Made by a program: the position numbers and the translations under genes
Shown here: positions 25,767 to 34,791 of the stretch, in pieces
How the letters are laid out: each line of letters begins with the position of its first letter
How positions within the stretch are numbered: the stretch's first letter is position 1
The notes under the pieces: model-generated
What the model saw: the letters and a program-made list of their open reading frames with translations, nothing else
The model's database searches: none
What the model was told of the DNA's origin: nothing
Source of the DNA: Caulobacteraceae bacterium
GTDB taxonomy: Bacteria > Pseudomonadota > Alphaproteobacteria > Caulobacterales > Caulobacteraceae
Length of the DNA stretch: 64,000 nt
NCBI GenBank assembly: GCA_947441065.1
Contig: CANESI010000009.1
Coordinates: 1-64,000, forward strand
Direction: 5' to 3'

Positions 25767-26900
25767 CTAAAGGCTCCGATAGACCGCTTCGATCAGAGCG
25801 GTCGCGCGCGGGTCACCGACCAGATGCACCGACTGGCGCGTCATGACATAGGCGCCGGATAGGCCGGTCTTTGGGTCCGCGAAGGCGCAGGATCCGCCCC
25901 AGCCATAGTGCCCCACCATGGTGGGTGATGGGCCAAAGGCCGGATCGAGACGATTGCGCAAGGGACCAGCGGCCCAACTGACCTTGCGCGGCAAGACCCG
26001 ATCAGGGCCACCGATCCGCTCCTGCATCACTTCTGCCGCCGTGCCCGGCGATAGCCGCGCCTGTCCGTCCAACTGTCCATCATCGGCCAGAAGCGCCATG
26101 ATCCGGGCCAGTGCTGGGGCTGTTGCATGGCCGTTGGCTGATGGGATCTCAAAACGCCGCCACTGGGCCGATTCTCGACCCAGCGGCGCGGACCAGCGCG
26201 TGCCAAAGGCAAGGCGCCGCGCCTCGGTCATCTCGCCCAAATCGGGCATGCCGGTCGGCCTTTGCATATCGGCGCAGCGGCCATGTTCGCTGTCCGGCAG
26301 CCCGATCCAGAGGTCTAGATCATGAGGCTGTGCAAGGTCCTCACGTAGCGCCGTGCCCAGCGAGCGTCCATCAACCCGGCGAAAGATCTCGCCGACCAGA
26401 TAGCCGACCGTGATGGGGTGGTATCCGCTGGCTGTTCCCGGCGTCCAGATTGGCGCCATGGCCGCTAGCTTTTCACAGATGGCGTCCCAGTCAAACCACA
26501 GGGCCGGATCAAATTCCTCGGCAATGCCGCAGAGACCAGCCTGATGGGACAGGACCTGAGCGATGGTAATGGCAGCCTTGCCCTCAGCAGCGAAGGCAGG
26601 CCAGATCGACGCAACGGTCTGGTCATAGGCCAAGAGCCCTTGATCGACGAGGCGGGCGATCATCAGGCTGGCCAATAGCTTGGTCGTCGAAAAGATCGGC
26701 GTCAGGGTGCGCTCACCAAAGGGCCGGGTCCGGGCCCGGTCCGCATGACCGGCAAAGAGGTCGATGATGATTTCGCCCCGATCGGCCAAGGCAAAGCGCG
26801 CGCCGACCTCCTGTCCGGAGGCGAAGTTCTGGGTGAAGACCTCGCGCACGGCGGCAAATCGTTCAGGGCAAAGGCCGTGGATTTGGGGATGATCAGTCAT
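25767..26900 (-). CDS. Serine hydrolase of the beta-lactamase (S12) family
   Basis: This 377-residue enzyme has the S-x-x-K motif STTKLLASL at about 88-96 and a C-terminal HYGWGGSCAF, the H/K-x-G motif typical of EstB-like esterases; the Tyr motif is YHPITVGY at about 165. No signal peptide is visible, so it is probably cytoplasmic, unlike the lipoprotein homologue at 6468. Esterase or lactonase activity is likely. Its gene starts 14 bases after the pyridoxal kinase stop and belongs to the same operon. Confidence 0.85.
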   Translation of the reverse strand: MTDHPQIHGLCPERFAAVREVFTQNFASGQEVGARFALADRGEIIIDLFAGHADRARTRPFGERTLTPIFSTTKLLASLMIARLVDQGLLAYDQTVASIWPAFAAEGKAAITIAQVLSHQAGLCGIAEEFDPALWFDWDAICEKLAAMAPIWTPGTASGYHPITVGYLVGEIFRRVDGRSLGTALREDLAQPHDLDLWIGLPDSEHGRCADMQRPTGMPDLGEMTEARRLAFGTRWSAPLGRESAQWRRFEIPSANGHATAPALARIMALLADDGQLDGQARLSPGTAAEVMQERIGGPDRVLPRKVSWAAGPLRNRLDPAFGPSPTMVGHYGWGGSCAFADPKTGLSGAYVMTRQSVHLVGDPRATALIEAVYRSL

Positions 26901-26913
26901 CGCGTGCCTTGGC

Positions 26914-27759
26914 CTAGTCCAGAAGGATGAGGGACACCTGATCAGAGCCTTGGGTCAAGCGCTTGCCCATGGCCACGATGGGCAAATCCCCGTGGCTGCC
27001 CGATTTACAGGCCTCAATGGCCTCATAGACCCCGCCAACCGCTTGGCTGAGGGCATGGTGGGGGGCAATACCCGCAAGGCAGGCCTGCGCCATCAGGGCC
27101 GCCAATAGATCGCCGACCCCGTTTGGGGCAGAGGGCAAAAGCGCGTGTGTCACTAACCAAGCCTCAGACTTCAGCGCCAAGACCACGCCCAAACCGTCCT
27201 CGCAAGGCACAGACGAGACCATCACGGTGCGGCCCATGGTGCGCGCCGCCGCCAGAGCGCTGGCCGGGTCGGTCACTGGCAGGCCGGATAGATGGCTAAG
27301 TTCCCACGCGTTGGGGGCGAGAATATCGGCGCGGGGAACCAGATGCTGAGCCAAGGCTTCGGCGACCTCGGGCTTGACATAGAGACCCTTGCCCATGTCG
27401 CCCATGACGGGATCGACGAGGATCAGCGGCGGGGCCAGCCCCGCATCGGCCCGCGCGGCCCGGATGGCGTCGATAGCGCGTGATGCCGCGTCGATCTGAT
27501 CAGGATGGGAGAAATAGCCGGTCAGGACCAGATCAAAGGCGGCAAAGTCGCCCTTGGCCTCGATACCCTCCAACACCCCTTGGAACAGGTCCGGACTGAC
27601 CGCGCCGCCGCCCGGTGCACCAAGGCCCGGATGGCGACCAAACAGGACCGTGGGGGCCAGAACAGCGTCAATCCCCAAGACCGCGAGGGCGAGGGATTGG
27701 GCCCCGCCGCCGACGCGGCTGGAGGCAACGAAGCTAGACATCAAAAGGGCGCGCGACAT
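26914..27759 (-). CDS. pdxY: Pyridoxal kinase, PdxY-like
   Basis: This ribokinase-like kinase of 281 residues phosphorylates pyridoxal to PLP. Visible motifs are SRVGGGAQSLALAVLGI near the N-terminus, VLTGYFSHPDQIDAA, LILVDPVMGDMGKGLYV (the Asp-Pro-Val-Met-Gly-Asp core of PdxK/PdxY) and the anion-hole segment PNGVGDLLAALM, where the Asp is the catalytic base. The start at 27759 (MSRALLMSS) is chosen because the track's extra 20 N-terminal residues are Arg-rich and unlike the family. The assignment to PdxY over PdxK is less sure than the activity. Confidence 0.85.
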   Translation of the reverse strand: MSRALLMSSFVASSRVGGGAQSLALAVLGIDAVLAPTVLFGRHPGLGAPGGGAVSPDLFQGVLEGIEAKGDFAAFDLVLTGYFSHPDQIDAASRAIDAIRAARADAGLAPPLILVDPVMGDMGKGLYVKPEVAEALAQHLVPRADILAPNAWELSHLSGLPVTDPASALAAARTMGRTVMVSSVPCEDGLGVVLALKSEAWLVTHALLPSAPNGVGDLLAALMAQACLAGIAPHHALSQAVGGVYEAIEACKSGSHGDLPIVAMGKRLTQGSDQVSLILLD

Positions 27760-27833
27760 GAAGCTTCTATGCCCCCGATCGCGCGCCCTTGACCACCCCT
27801 TGCGGCGTGGTTGAGACAAAAAGCCTTGATCGC

Positions 27834-29225
27834 CTAGTAGCGATAATGGTCCGGCTTGAAGGGACCGGCCTGCGGCACATCAATATAGTTGGCCTGTTCG
27901 CTGGTCAGGGTCGTCAGCTTGGCACCGAGCTTGGCCAGATGCAGCAGGGCGACCTTTTCATCCAGCGCCTTGGGCAGGGTATAGACCTGGTTCTCATAGG
28001 CCTTGCCGTTGGTCCACAGCTCGATCTGAGCCAAGGTCTGGTTGGTGAAGCTGGCGCTCATCACGAAGGAGGGGTGACCGGTCGCATTGCCCAGATTGAC
28101 CAGACGGCCTTCGGACAGAAGGATGATCTTCTTGCCATCGGGGAATTCGACATGGTGAACCTGCGGCTTGATCTCGTCCCAGACGAAATTCTTCAGGCCA
28201 GAGACTTGGATTTCGCTATCAAAGTGGCCGATATTGCAGACAATGGCATTGTTCTTCATGGACCGCATATGATCGACGGTGATGACGTCCTTATTGCCGG
28301 TGGCGGTGACAAAGATGTCCGCCTTACCCGCCATATCGTCCAGCGTCTGAACGTCATAGCCTTCCATGGCCGCTTGCAGGGCGCAGATCGGGTCGATTTC
28401 AGTGACCACAACGCGCGCGCCGCCATTGCGCAGGCTGGCCGCTGAGCCCTTACCCACATCGCCATAGCCGCAAACCACGGCGACCTTGCCGGCCAACATC
28501 ACGTCGGTACCCCGGCGGATCGCGTCGACCAGACTTTCGCGGCAGCCATAGAGATTGTCGAACTTGGACTTGGTGACGCTGTCATTGACGTTGATGGCGG
28601 GGAAGGGCAGTTCGCCCTTGGTGGCCATCTGATAGAGGCGGTGAACGCCGGTGGTGGTCTCTTCCGACACGCCCTTGATGGCGTCGCGAATAGCCGAATA
28701 GAAGCCGGGCTTTTCCTTGAGATAGCGCTTCATCACTGAGAACAGCGCCTCTTCTTCCTCGTTCTGCGGATTGTCGAGGACGCTGGCGTCCTTCTCCGCC
28801 TTGGGGCCAAGCACGCAGAGCAGGGTGGCGTCGCCGCCATCGTCGAGGATCAGGTTGGGATAGCCACCGTCCGACCATTCAAAGATCTTGTGGGCATAGT
28901 CCCAATATTCGACCAGATTTTCGCCCTTAAAGGCAAAGACCGGCGTGCCGACTGCGGCAATGGCGGCGGCCGCATGGTCTTGGGTCGAGAAGATGTTGCA
29001 CGAGGCCCAGCGCACATCCGCGCCGAGGGCCTGCAGGGTTTCGATCAGCACGGCGGTCTGGATGGTCATGTGCAAGGACCCGGCGATCCGTGCGCCCTTG
29101 AGCGGCTGGGCTGGGCCATATTCCTCGCGCGTGGCCATCAGGCCCGGCATTTCGGTTTCAGCAATCAAGATTTCCTTGCGGCCAAAGGCGGCGAGGGAGA
29201 TGTCGGCAACGATATAGTCGGCCAC
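27834..29225 (-). CDS. ahcY: S-adenosylhomocysteine hydrolase
   Basis: AhcY splits S-adenosylhomocysteine to adenosine and homocysteine, clearing the product of all SAM-dependent methylations. Motifs include [16 protein letters not shown] and [15 protein letters not shown] (substrate site), [16 protein letters not shown], the NAD-binding [21 protein letters not shown], and the C-terminal [12 protein letters not shown] that contributes Lys and Tyr to the partner subunit. At 463 residues the length is normal. A palindromic operator lies 68 bases upstream of the start. Confidence 0.98.
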   Translation of the reverse strand: MADYIVADISLAAFGRKEILIAETEMPGLMATREEYGPAQPLKGARIAGSLHMTIQTAVLIETLQALGADVRWASCNIFSTQDHAAAAIAAVGTPVFAFKGENLVEYWDYAHKIFEWSDGGYPNLILDDGGDATLLCVLGPKAEKDASVLDNPQNEEEEALFSVMKRYLKEKPGFYSAIRDAIKGVSEETTTGVHRLYQMATKGELPFPAINVNDSVTKSKFDNLYGCRESLVDAIRRGTDVMLAGKVAVVCGYGDVGKGSAASLRNGGARVVVTEIDPICALQAAMEGYDVQTLDDMAGKADIFVTATGNKDVITVDHMRSMKNNAIVCNIGHFDSEIQVSGLKNFVWDEIKPQVHHVEFPDGKKIILLSEGRLVNLGNATGHPSFVMSASFTNQTLAQIELWTNGKAYENQVYTLPKALDEKVALLHLAKLGAKLTTLTSEQANYIDVPQAGPFKPDHYRY

Positions 29226-29293
29226 GGTGAGGCTCCTGACGGGAATTTCGATGGCCGTCTATAACCCCTCCAGCGCGAAGGGGCAATAAAGAC

Positions 29294-29309
29294 ATAAAGA
29301 TATCTTTAT
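29294..29309. promoter_or_regulatory. Perfect 16-bp palindrome upstream of ahcY (SahR-like operator)
   Basis: ATAAAGATATCTTTAT is a perfect palindrome in the 100-base gap between ptsH and ahcY, with flanks that nearly extend it (A/T at 29292 and 29311). Similar ATATAAAGATATCTTTATAT sites precede methionine and SAM-cycle genes in proteobacteria and are attributed to ArsR-family SAH-responsive repressors. The assignment is by motif memory and position, not by a search. Confidence 0.6.
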
Positions 29310-29324
29310 ATGAGTTGATCTGAC

Positions 29325-29597
29325 CTAGCGGTCCTCGTCGAACCGGTTGGCGATCAGGGCGCTGAGGGCGTCGAGGGCGGCTTCGGCTTCAGGGCCTTTG
29401 GCGGTAATATCGATGGTCGAACCAATGCCCGCAGCGAGCATCATCAGGCCCATGATGGAGCGGGCATCGACGGTCTGACCCTCACGGCTAACCATCACCT
29501 CTGCATCAAAACCCGAGGCGACCTTGACGAACTTGGCCGAGGCCCGCGCGTGGAGCCCACGTTCGTTGATGATCTCGACGATCCGGCTGAGGCTCAT
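29325..29597 (-). CDS. ptsH: HPr phosphocarrier of the nitrogen-type PTS
   Basis: This 90-residue phosphocarrier has the active-site His16 in NERGLHARASAKF and the regulatory Ser47 in VDARSIMGLMMLAAG, the site of HprK phosphorylation. With EI-Ntr it passes phosphate to the EIIA-Man-type protein encoded just upstream. No sugar permease components are nearby, so the role is regulatory. Its ATG overlaps the EIIA stop by four bases. Confidence 0.95.
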   Translation of the reverse strand: MSLSRIVEIINERGLHARASAKFVKVASGFDAEVMVSREGQTVDARSIMGLMMLAAGIGSTIDITAKGPEAEAALDALSALIANRFDEDR

Positions 29598-29998
29598 TTG
29601 TCTCCCGCCAGAACATAGGAGGCGACAGAAATATATTTGCGGCCTGCCTCTTGGGCATGGGCGACGCAGGTCTCGAGGCTTTCACGGCCTCGAACGCTGG
29701 CCAACTTGATCAGCATGGGCAAGTTCAGCCCGGCGATCACTTCGGCACTAGTCTGTTCCATCACCGAGATGGCCAGATTGGAGGGGGTTCCGCCGAACAT
29801 GTCGGTGAGCAGGATGACGCCGTTGCCGCTATTGACGGCCTCTGCAGCGGTCAAGATATCTGTGCGCCGCTGCTCCATATCGTCGTCCGGACCAATACAG
29901 ACCGCGACAACATCCGGCTGAGGCCCGACGACATGTTCCATCGCCTGACGAAATTCCTCGGCCAGCCGCCCATGGGTGACGATCACAAGCCCGATCAT
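29594..29998 (-). CDS. EIIA-Man-type PTS regulatory protein
   Basis: This 134-residue IIA domain of the mannose family carries the phosphorylatable His9 (IGLVIVTHGRLAEEF) and the typical GVILLTDMFGGTPSNLA at about 60-76. It accepts phosphate from HPr; without IIB/IIC partners here it is a regulatory sink, as in other alphaproteobacteria where it acts with HprK and ChvG/ChvI. The start at 29998 is chosen; the longer track frame begins with TTG and its extra N-terminus is translated from a 12-bp tandem repeat. Confidence 0.92.
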   Translation of the reverse strand: MIGLVIVTHGRLAEEFRQAMEHVVGPQPDVVAVCIGPDDDMEQRRTDILTAAEAVNSGNGVILLTDMFGGTPSNLAISVMEQTSAEVIAGLNLPMLIKLASVRGRESLETCVAHAQEAGRKYISVASYVLAGDK

Positions 29999-30004
29999 GC
30001 AAAA

Positions 30005-30064
30005 TCTCTCAAGGGGTCTCTCAAGGGGTCGCTCACGGGGCCTCGCACGGGATCGCTCCCGAGC
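30005..30064. repeat. Five degenerate 12-bp tandem repeats in the EIIA leader
   Basis: Units TCTCTCAAGGGG (twice exactly), TCGCTCACGGGG, CCTCGCACGGGA and TCGCTCCCGAGC follow each other between hprK and the EIIA gene. In the EIIA frame each unit would encode four residues of the ERPL type. They lie in the untranslated leader if the ATG at 29998 is used. Confidence 0.75.
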
Positions 30065-30103
30065 GCAGCAAGAACGCTGCGCGGACAATTCATATGTCGC
30101 TTA

Positions 30104-30550
30104 TCATCGGACGGGAAGGGGGTGCAATGCCATGTCGATCATTGGCAAGCAAAGGGCTGAAAAAGGATCCACCGCGATCAAGGGCAGAGATTGACCCATC
30201 AGAACCGTCTGGGCCGGATCGGGATAGCGCTCGAGCGTCGCCTGCGGCACCATCTGCGCAACCAGATCGATCTGGCAAAAGCCAAGGATGGGGGGCGCTG
30301 AGTGCATAATCCCGAGCCCGCGCACCTCGATCTGACCGGCTAAGGTGGGGTGAGCGCGGCCGAAGACCTTGCCCGCATCGGGCCAGACAATGACCCGATC
30401 ATCGGCAACCAAGCGCCAACCGGCCACCAACGCCGTGAGGGCCAGATGGCTCTTGCCCGAGCCGGACGGCCCAAGGATCAGCACGCCATGCCAGCGCCCC
30501 ATCCGGTGCCGAGCGATCAGGCCGCCGTGTATTGGGCTATGATCTGTCAT
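30104..30550 (-). CDS. hprK: HPr kinase/phosphorylase, short alphaproteobacterial form
   Basis: This 148-residue protein carries only the catalytic domain: Walker A GPSGSGKSHLAL at about 27-38, DDRVIVWPDAGKVFGRAHPTLAGQIEVRGLGIM at about 48-80 with the family's 'I-E-x-R-G-L-G' signature. The longer gram-positive enzyme has an extra N-terminal domain that is absent here, as usual in alphaproteobacteria. It phosphorylates HPr on Ser and is linked to ChvG/ChvI output. The start at 30550 overlaps the chvG stop (ATGA). Confidence 0.92.
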   Translation of the reverse strand: MTDHSPIHGGLIARHRMGRWHGVLILGPSGSGKSHLALTALVAGWRLVADDRVIVWPDAGKVFGRAHPTLAGQIEVRGLGIMHSAPPILGFCQIDLVAQMVPQATLERYPDPAQTVLMGQSLPLIAVDPFSALCLPMIDMALHPLPVR

Positions 30551-32199
30551 GTCGAGAGACAAGGCAGACTGACATTGAACCGGGCTCCGAGAACCTGCCC
30601 CTCTTCATCCAGGCGATTTTCCGCCCAGATATGGCCGCTATGGGCCTCGACAATCTGGCGGGCAATGGACAGTCCAAGCCCTGAATTGCCGCCAAAAACC
30701 GCTCCGCGTGGCCGCGACGTATAGAACCGCTCAAAGACGGTTTCGAGATTTTCTGGCGGAATGCCCGGGCCATCATCCTCTATCGTCACCCGCGCCTCGG
30801 CGCCGACCTTGCGCAGGTCAATGCGAACCTGGCGCTCCGCGTCGCCGACCGGGCGGGTAAAGGAGCGGGCATTATCGATCAGGTTGCGGAACACTTGGCT
30901 GAGGGGGCCTTCACGGCCGCTGATGGTCAGGTTTTCAAGGGCTTCAGCATCTCCCATGATCACGCTCGCCTCCCCGGACATGGCGCTTTGGCTATAGAGG
31001 GCGCAGAGGTCGGACAGTAGGCGCGGCAGATCAATCGGCCTTGGCGCATCGCGCGACAGTTCGGCATCTAAACGCGAGGCGTTGGAAATGTCGGTGATCA
31101 GGCGATCCAGCCGCCCGACATCCTGTTTCAATATGCCCATCAGCTTAGCGCGGGGTGCGGGCGCCGACACGATGTCGAGGGTCTCGACCGCTGACCGGAT
31201 CGAGGTCAGGGGGTTGCGGATCTCATGGGCGACATCGGCGGCAAACCGCTCTATCGCATCCATACGCGAGGTCAGGGCCGAGGTCATGGACTGTAGGGAC
31301 CTTGTCAGGTCGCCCAGCTCATCTTCCCGGTCGGCGAGGTCTGGTAAGATGATGGCTCTGGCCCGCGATAACCGAACCCGGTCGGCGGCCCGTGCCAAGC
31401 GCAGCACCGGCTGGGCAATAAGCTGATTGAGCAGGAAGGATGAGGCCAGAGAGACGGCAACGGCCATGATGATGAAGGGCAAGAGGGCCCTTCGCTCCGC
31501 CGCGATAATCTCGTCCACATCGCCGGACTCGAGCGTCAATACACCGAGGACGGCCTCCACATGGCGCAGAGGGATTGAAACCGACACGACCCGGTCGCCA
31601 TTGGCGCCCAGCCTCATTCCAGCAACAGGCTTGCCCTTAAGCGCGCGGGCGACCTCTTGTTGTAGCGCCTTGCGCGCCGCCTCTTCCTTGGCCGGGCGTG
31701 AGGGGTCGTTATGGGCCTGGGGAGCAGGCGTCCCAGGCTTGCGTGCGGGAGGCAGAAGCCGCTTCTCGACCCGATCAGATACGGTGTAGCTGTCGGCCAG
31801 TTCCTGCCCATCAGCATCAAATAGCCGAGCGCGCTGGGATCTTGGGATGAATAGCAGTTGCAGGGTCTGAGCGGCGCGGTCGACTTCAAGCTGCGGGACC
31901 GGCTCGCCCATGGTCGCGGCGCGGTCGATCACATTGGCGATGAACTCACCTTGGGTGGTCAGACTATCAATCTGGGCATTGACGAGGCCGCGCCTCATCT
32001 CGTTCAGCACCAGCGCGCCGCCGATCAGGATGGCGAGACCCAAAAGGTTCAGGGCGATGATCAGGCCACCAAGGCGCGAGCCCGGAATCAGCTTTCGCCG
32101 CCCCTTGCTGGGTCTTTGACCTTGGCCGGACTCCAATCCCGCTTGCCTATCGGGATAGGGGGCCGGTTCAGGCTTCGCGATATCTATATCCAACGCCAT
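30547..32199 (-). CDS. chvG: Sensor histidine kinase ChvG
   Basis: This 550-residue membrane kinase senses acid or envelope stress and phosphorylates ChvI. A transmembrane helix ([20 protein letters not shown], about 45-65) is followed by a periplasmic domain (about 70-235, stimulus domain ending in a Pro/Lys-rich part), a second helix ([19 protein letters not shown]), a HAMP domain, the H-box [19 protein letters not shown] and ATP-binding N, G1 and G2 boxes ([30 protein letters not shown]). Its start lies inside the end of chvI, so the pair is tightly coupled. Confidence 0.94.
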   Translation of the reverse strand: MALDIDIAKPEPAPYPDRQAGLESGQGQRPSKGRRKLIPGSRLGGLIIALNLLGLAILIGGALVLNEMRRGLVNAQIDSLTTQGEFIANVIDRAATMGEPVPQLEVDRAAQTLQLLFIPRSQRARLFDADGQELADSYTVSDRVEKRLLPPARKPGTPAPQAHNDPSRPAKEEAARKALQQEVARALKGKPVAGMRLGANGDRVVSVSIPLRHVEAVLGVLTLESGDVDEIIAAERRALLPFIIMAVAVSLASSFLLNQLIAQPVLRLARAADRVRLSRARAIILPDLADREDELGDLTRSLQSMTSALTSRMDAIERFAADVAHEIRNPLTSIRSAVETLDIVSAPAPRAKLMGILKQDVGRLDRLITDISNASRLDAELSRDAPRPIDLPRLLSDLCALYSQSAMSGEASVIMGDAEALENLTISGREGPLSQVFRNLIDNARSFTRPVGDAERQVRIDLRKVGAEARVTIEDDGPGIPPENLETVFERFYTSRPRGAVFGGNSGLGLSIARQIVEAHSGHIWAENRLDEEGQVLGARFNVSLPCLST

Positions 32200-32878
32200 A
32201 GAGGGTTTCTATCGCATCAAAGGTCGGATCGACCTGACGAAATTTGCGTCTCATGCGCTTGATATGGCTGTCGATGGTGCGATCATCGACATAGACCTGA
32301 TCGTCATAGGCCGCATCCATCAGATTATCGCGGCTTTTGACGAAGCCCGGACGCTGGGCCAGGGACTGAAGCAGGAGAAATTCAGTCACAGTCAGCTTTA
32401 CCGCCCTATCATCCCACAGGCAGTCGTGGCGGGCCGAATCGAGGGTCAGACGACCGCGCTTGATGCTGCGCGCGGCCGTGGCGGCGGCTTGGCCGGGATT
32501 GCCAGCCTCTTCATCGTCACGCGCGCGGCGCAGGACGGCCTTGACCCGCTCGATCAGCAGGCGCTGGCTGAAGGGCTTGTGCATATAGTCGTCGGCCCCA
32601 AGGTTAAAGCCGAGGATCTCGTCGATCTCTTCGTCCTTGGAGGTCAGGATAATGACGGGGATGTTCGAGGTCTGGCGCAGGCGGCGAAGCACCTCCATGC
32701 CATCCATTCGGGGCATCTTCACATCGAGAATGACCAGATCAGGCGGATCGCTTTCAAGCGCGGCCAAGCCCGAGGCACCGTCATAATAGGCCTTCACACC
32801 ATGGCCGTGGCTTTCGAGGGCCAAGGAGACGGAGGTGACGATATTTTCATCATCATCGACCAGGGTAATTTTCGCCAT
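32168..32878 (-). CDS. chvI: Response regulator ChvI
   Basis: This OmpR-type regulator of 236 residues has phospho-acceptor D52 in [14 protein letters not shown], the conserved Thr and Lys ([10 protein letters not shown]) and a C-terminal winged helix ([39 protein letters not shown]). Its last residues, GVGYRYREA, are typical of ChvI. In relatives it controls envelope, exopolysaccharide and acid responses. It is the first gene of the chvI-chvG-hprK-EIIA-ptsH unit. Confidence 0.95.
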   Translation of the reverse strand: MAKITLVDDDENIVTSVSLALESHGHGVKAYYDGASGLAALESDPPDLVILDVKMPRMDGMEVLRRLRQTSNIPVIILTSKDEEIDEILGFNLGADDYMHKPFSQRLLIERVKAVLRRARDDEEAGNPGQAAATAARSIKRGRLTLDSARHDCLWDDRAVKLTVTEFLLLQSLAQRPGFVKSRDNLMDAAYDDQVYVDDRTIDSHIKRMRRKFRQVDPTFDAIETLYGVGYRYREA

Positions 32879-33048
32879 TGAACACCTAAGTCTTACAGTC
32901 TGCGCGCCCCAAGAAGCGCAACCGCTTTAAGCTAGTTCCTCAGATGTGGCCATTCAATGGCGAGCCGCGCCTGAGAAGCGCCTCATTCTATGACGCCAGT
33001 TTCGCAGATGATAAAATAGTTATACCTATGGCCTCCTTCGGAGGATCG

Positions 33049-34791
33049 ATGACCCAAGCCCCCATTCATTACGAGCTCTATATTCGCCGCGTGCCGGGGG
33101 CCCCTTGGACCCTGTCCCTTGCGACCGAGGATCGGACGATCGCCCTTGCTACGGCGGAATCGCTGCTGGCGGAACGGCAGGCGGCGGCGGTCAAGGTAAC
33201 CAAGGAAACCATGGATGCCGAAACCCTACGATTTCGGACCGCGACGATCCTCGCCAAGGGTGAGGTTGAGGTGAAGGCGAAGAAGGCCAAGGTCGAAGAT
33301 CAGGCCCCCCTGTGCGTCAGTCCATCGGACCTCTATTCGATGCATTCCCGCGACCGGATTACCCGATTGCTCGAAGAGTGGCTCAATCGCAACGGCATCA
33401 CCGCCTTTGAACTGCTGCACCGCGCAGATATGGCCGAGTTGCTCGAAGGGTCAGAGATGGACCTGCAGGGCGCCATCCAGAAAATATCGATCCCTGAATC
33501 GCAAAGCCGGGGCCTGTCGGTCCATGAGATCGTGCGGTCGTTTCAAGGCCTTACCGAGCGCACCTTGGAACGGATACGAACCGATCACAAAAAGGGCCGC
33601 TTCCCCGACCCGTCGACTGAGGGCTTCGCTCAGGCTGCGGTTCGGCTCTATAGCCAGCCCGACCCGTCCTATCTCCTCGGCGGCGGCGTTGCGGCCCATC
33701 TGGCCCCTGCGCGCAATTGGAAGCAGAAGGTCGCCGCTCTGCTCGATCTGGCCGACAAGATTGCAGGCGCGGCCATACCCATGGCCGATGGACCCAAGGC
33801 CTTGGCCTTCAAGGTCTTGGAACAGCCCCTCTCTGAGATCTTGGGGTCCAAAAAGGGTCTGGCGGACCTGTTGGGGGCCAACCTTAATCTGGGCCAGCGG
33901 CTGGCGGCCATGACCCGCTTGGCCGCCCCCAAGGCTGTCGATGATCTGATCCGTATCGATCCGGCTATGGCCAAGGCTATCCCCCCGCTTGAGGGAGCCG
34001 CAGTGAGGCTGGCCCAATGGCTTGGCCATGAGGCCTTTTTTGCGGTGCGAGCCTCGATAGCGCGGCAGATCTTGCGAGACCTGCTCGGCCCACGGCGCCT
34101 GTGTCCGGACAATGCGGCTCAAGAGGTCGAGATGCTCCGCGCGCTTGCCATGGCCCTGACCTTTGGTGCGGGCAAACTCATGACGCCGGAGGATGTGCAG
34201 GCGGCCTTTGTTGACCGGTCCCGCATGTTGATGAGCACGGAGTTTGTTACCGCCTATGTGGGCAGCGACCGCACCGCCTTTGAAGAGGTGGGGGCCCTGA
34301 TCCGGCTCTTAGAAAATGTCATCGGTGCCGCCAATAAGCGCGAAGCGGCCCGCTGGATTCGCAGCACGGTTGGGGCGCTGAAGTTCGAACGTGATGTGGT
34401 CGGGCAGATCCAGCCACCGCGCACCAAGCTGCAGGCGCTGGCTCGGATGCAGAAATCCATCACCAAGGCGGGTCTGACCCCAGAGGATTCTGACCCGATT
34501 GTAAAGCGGATCGGCGAGGTCGGGGGCTTGGTCGAGGCTGAGGGCAAATATATTTCTACGATCATGAAGGCTCAGCTTACGCCCGCCAACCGCCTGATGA
34601 TGCTCTTGGCGCTCAGCTTAGGCGAGGCGGGGCCGAGCGGGCCGGTCGCGGACAGGGCCAAGGTCGAGGCCATGAAGCTTCTGCGCCTGCCTGAGGTTCG
34701 CAAGGAAATTGCGGCATCGCCCGACATAGCCGCAGCCGTGAAACGGTTCTTAGAGGCCAGTGTCCCGGCTCAGGTCCCGTCTAACGGCTAG
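33049..34791 (+). CDS. Conserved protein of unknown function next to chvI and polA
   Basis: A 580-residue soluble protein, rich in Ala and Leu and mostly helical, with no motif I recognise and no signal peptide or membrane segment. The N-terminus (MTQAPIHYELYIRRVPGAPWTL) looks like a small beta domain; residues 60-110 are Lys/Glu-rich. The start at 33049 is chosen over the track's 32944 because GGAGG stands five bases before the ATG and the upstream reading lacks coding character. It is divergent from chvI and ends overlapping the convergent polA stop by four bases. Position next to chvI suggests a link to that pathway, which is inference. Confidence 0.7.
   Translation: MTQAPIHYELYIRRVPGAPWTLSLATEDRTIALATAESLLAERQAAAVKVTKETMDAETLRFRTATILAKGEVEVKAKKAKVEDQAPLCVSPSDLYSMHSRDRITRLLEEWLNRNGITAFELLHRADMAELLEGSEMDLQGAIQKISIPESQSRGLSVHEIVRSFQGLTERTLERIRTDHKKGRFPDPSTEGFAQAAVRLYSQPDPSYLLGGGVAAHLAPARNWKQKVAALLDLADKIAGAAIPMADGPKALAFKVLEQPLSEILGSKKGLADLLGANLNLGQRLAAMTRLAAPKAVDDLIRIDPAMAKAIPPLEGAAVRLAQWLGHEAFFAVRASIARQILRDLLGPRRLCPDNAAQEVEMLRALAMALTFGAGKLMTPEDVQAAFVDRSRMLMSTEFVTAYVGSDRTAFEEVGALIRLLENVIGAANKREAARWIRSTVGALKFERDVVGQIQPPRTKLQALARMQKSITKAGLTPEDSDPIVKRIGEVGGLVEAEGKYISTIMKAQLTPANRLMMLLALSLGEAGPSGPVADRAKVEAMKLLRLPEVRKEIAASPDIAAAVKRFLEASVPAQVPSNG

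Noticed and set aside
30005-30064. CRISPR-like array
   Set aside because: Units are 12 bp and directly adjacent without spacers; a tandem repeat, not a CRISPR.
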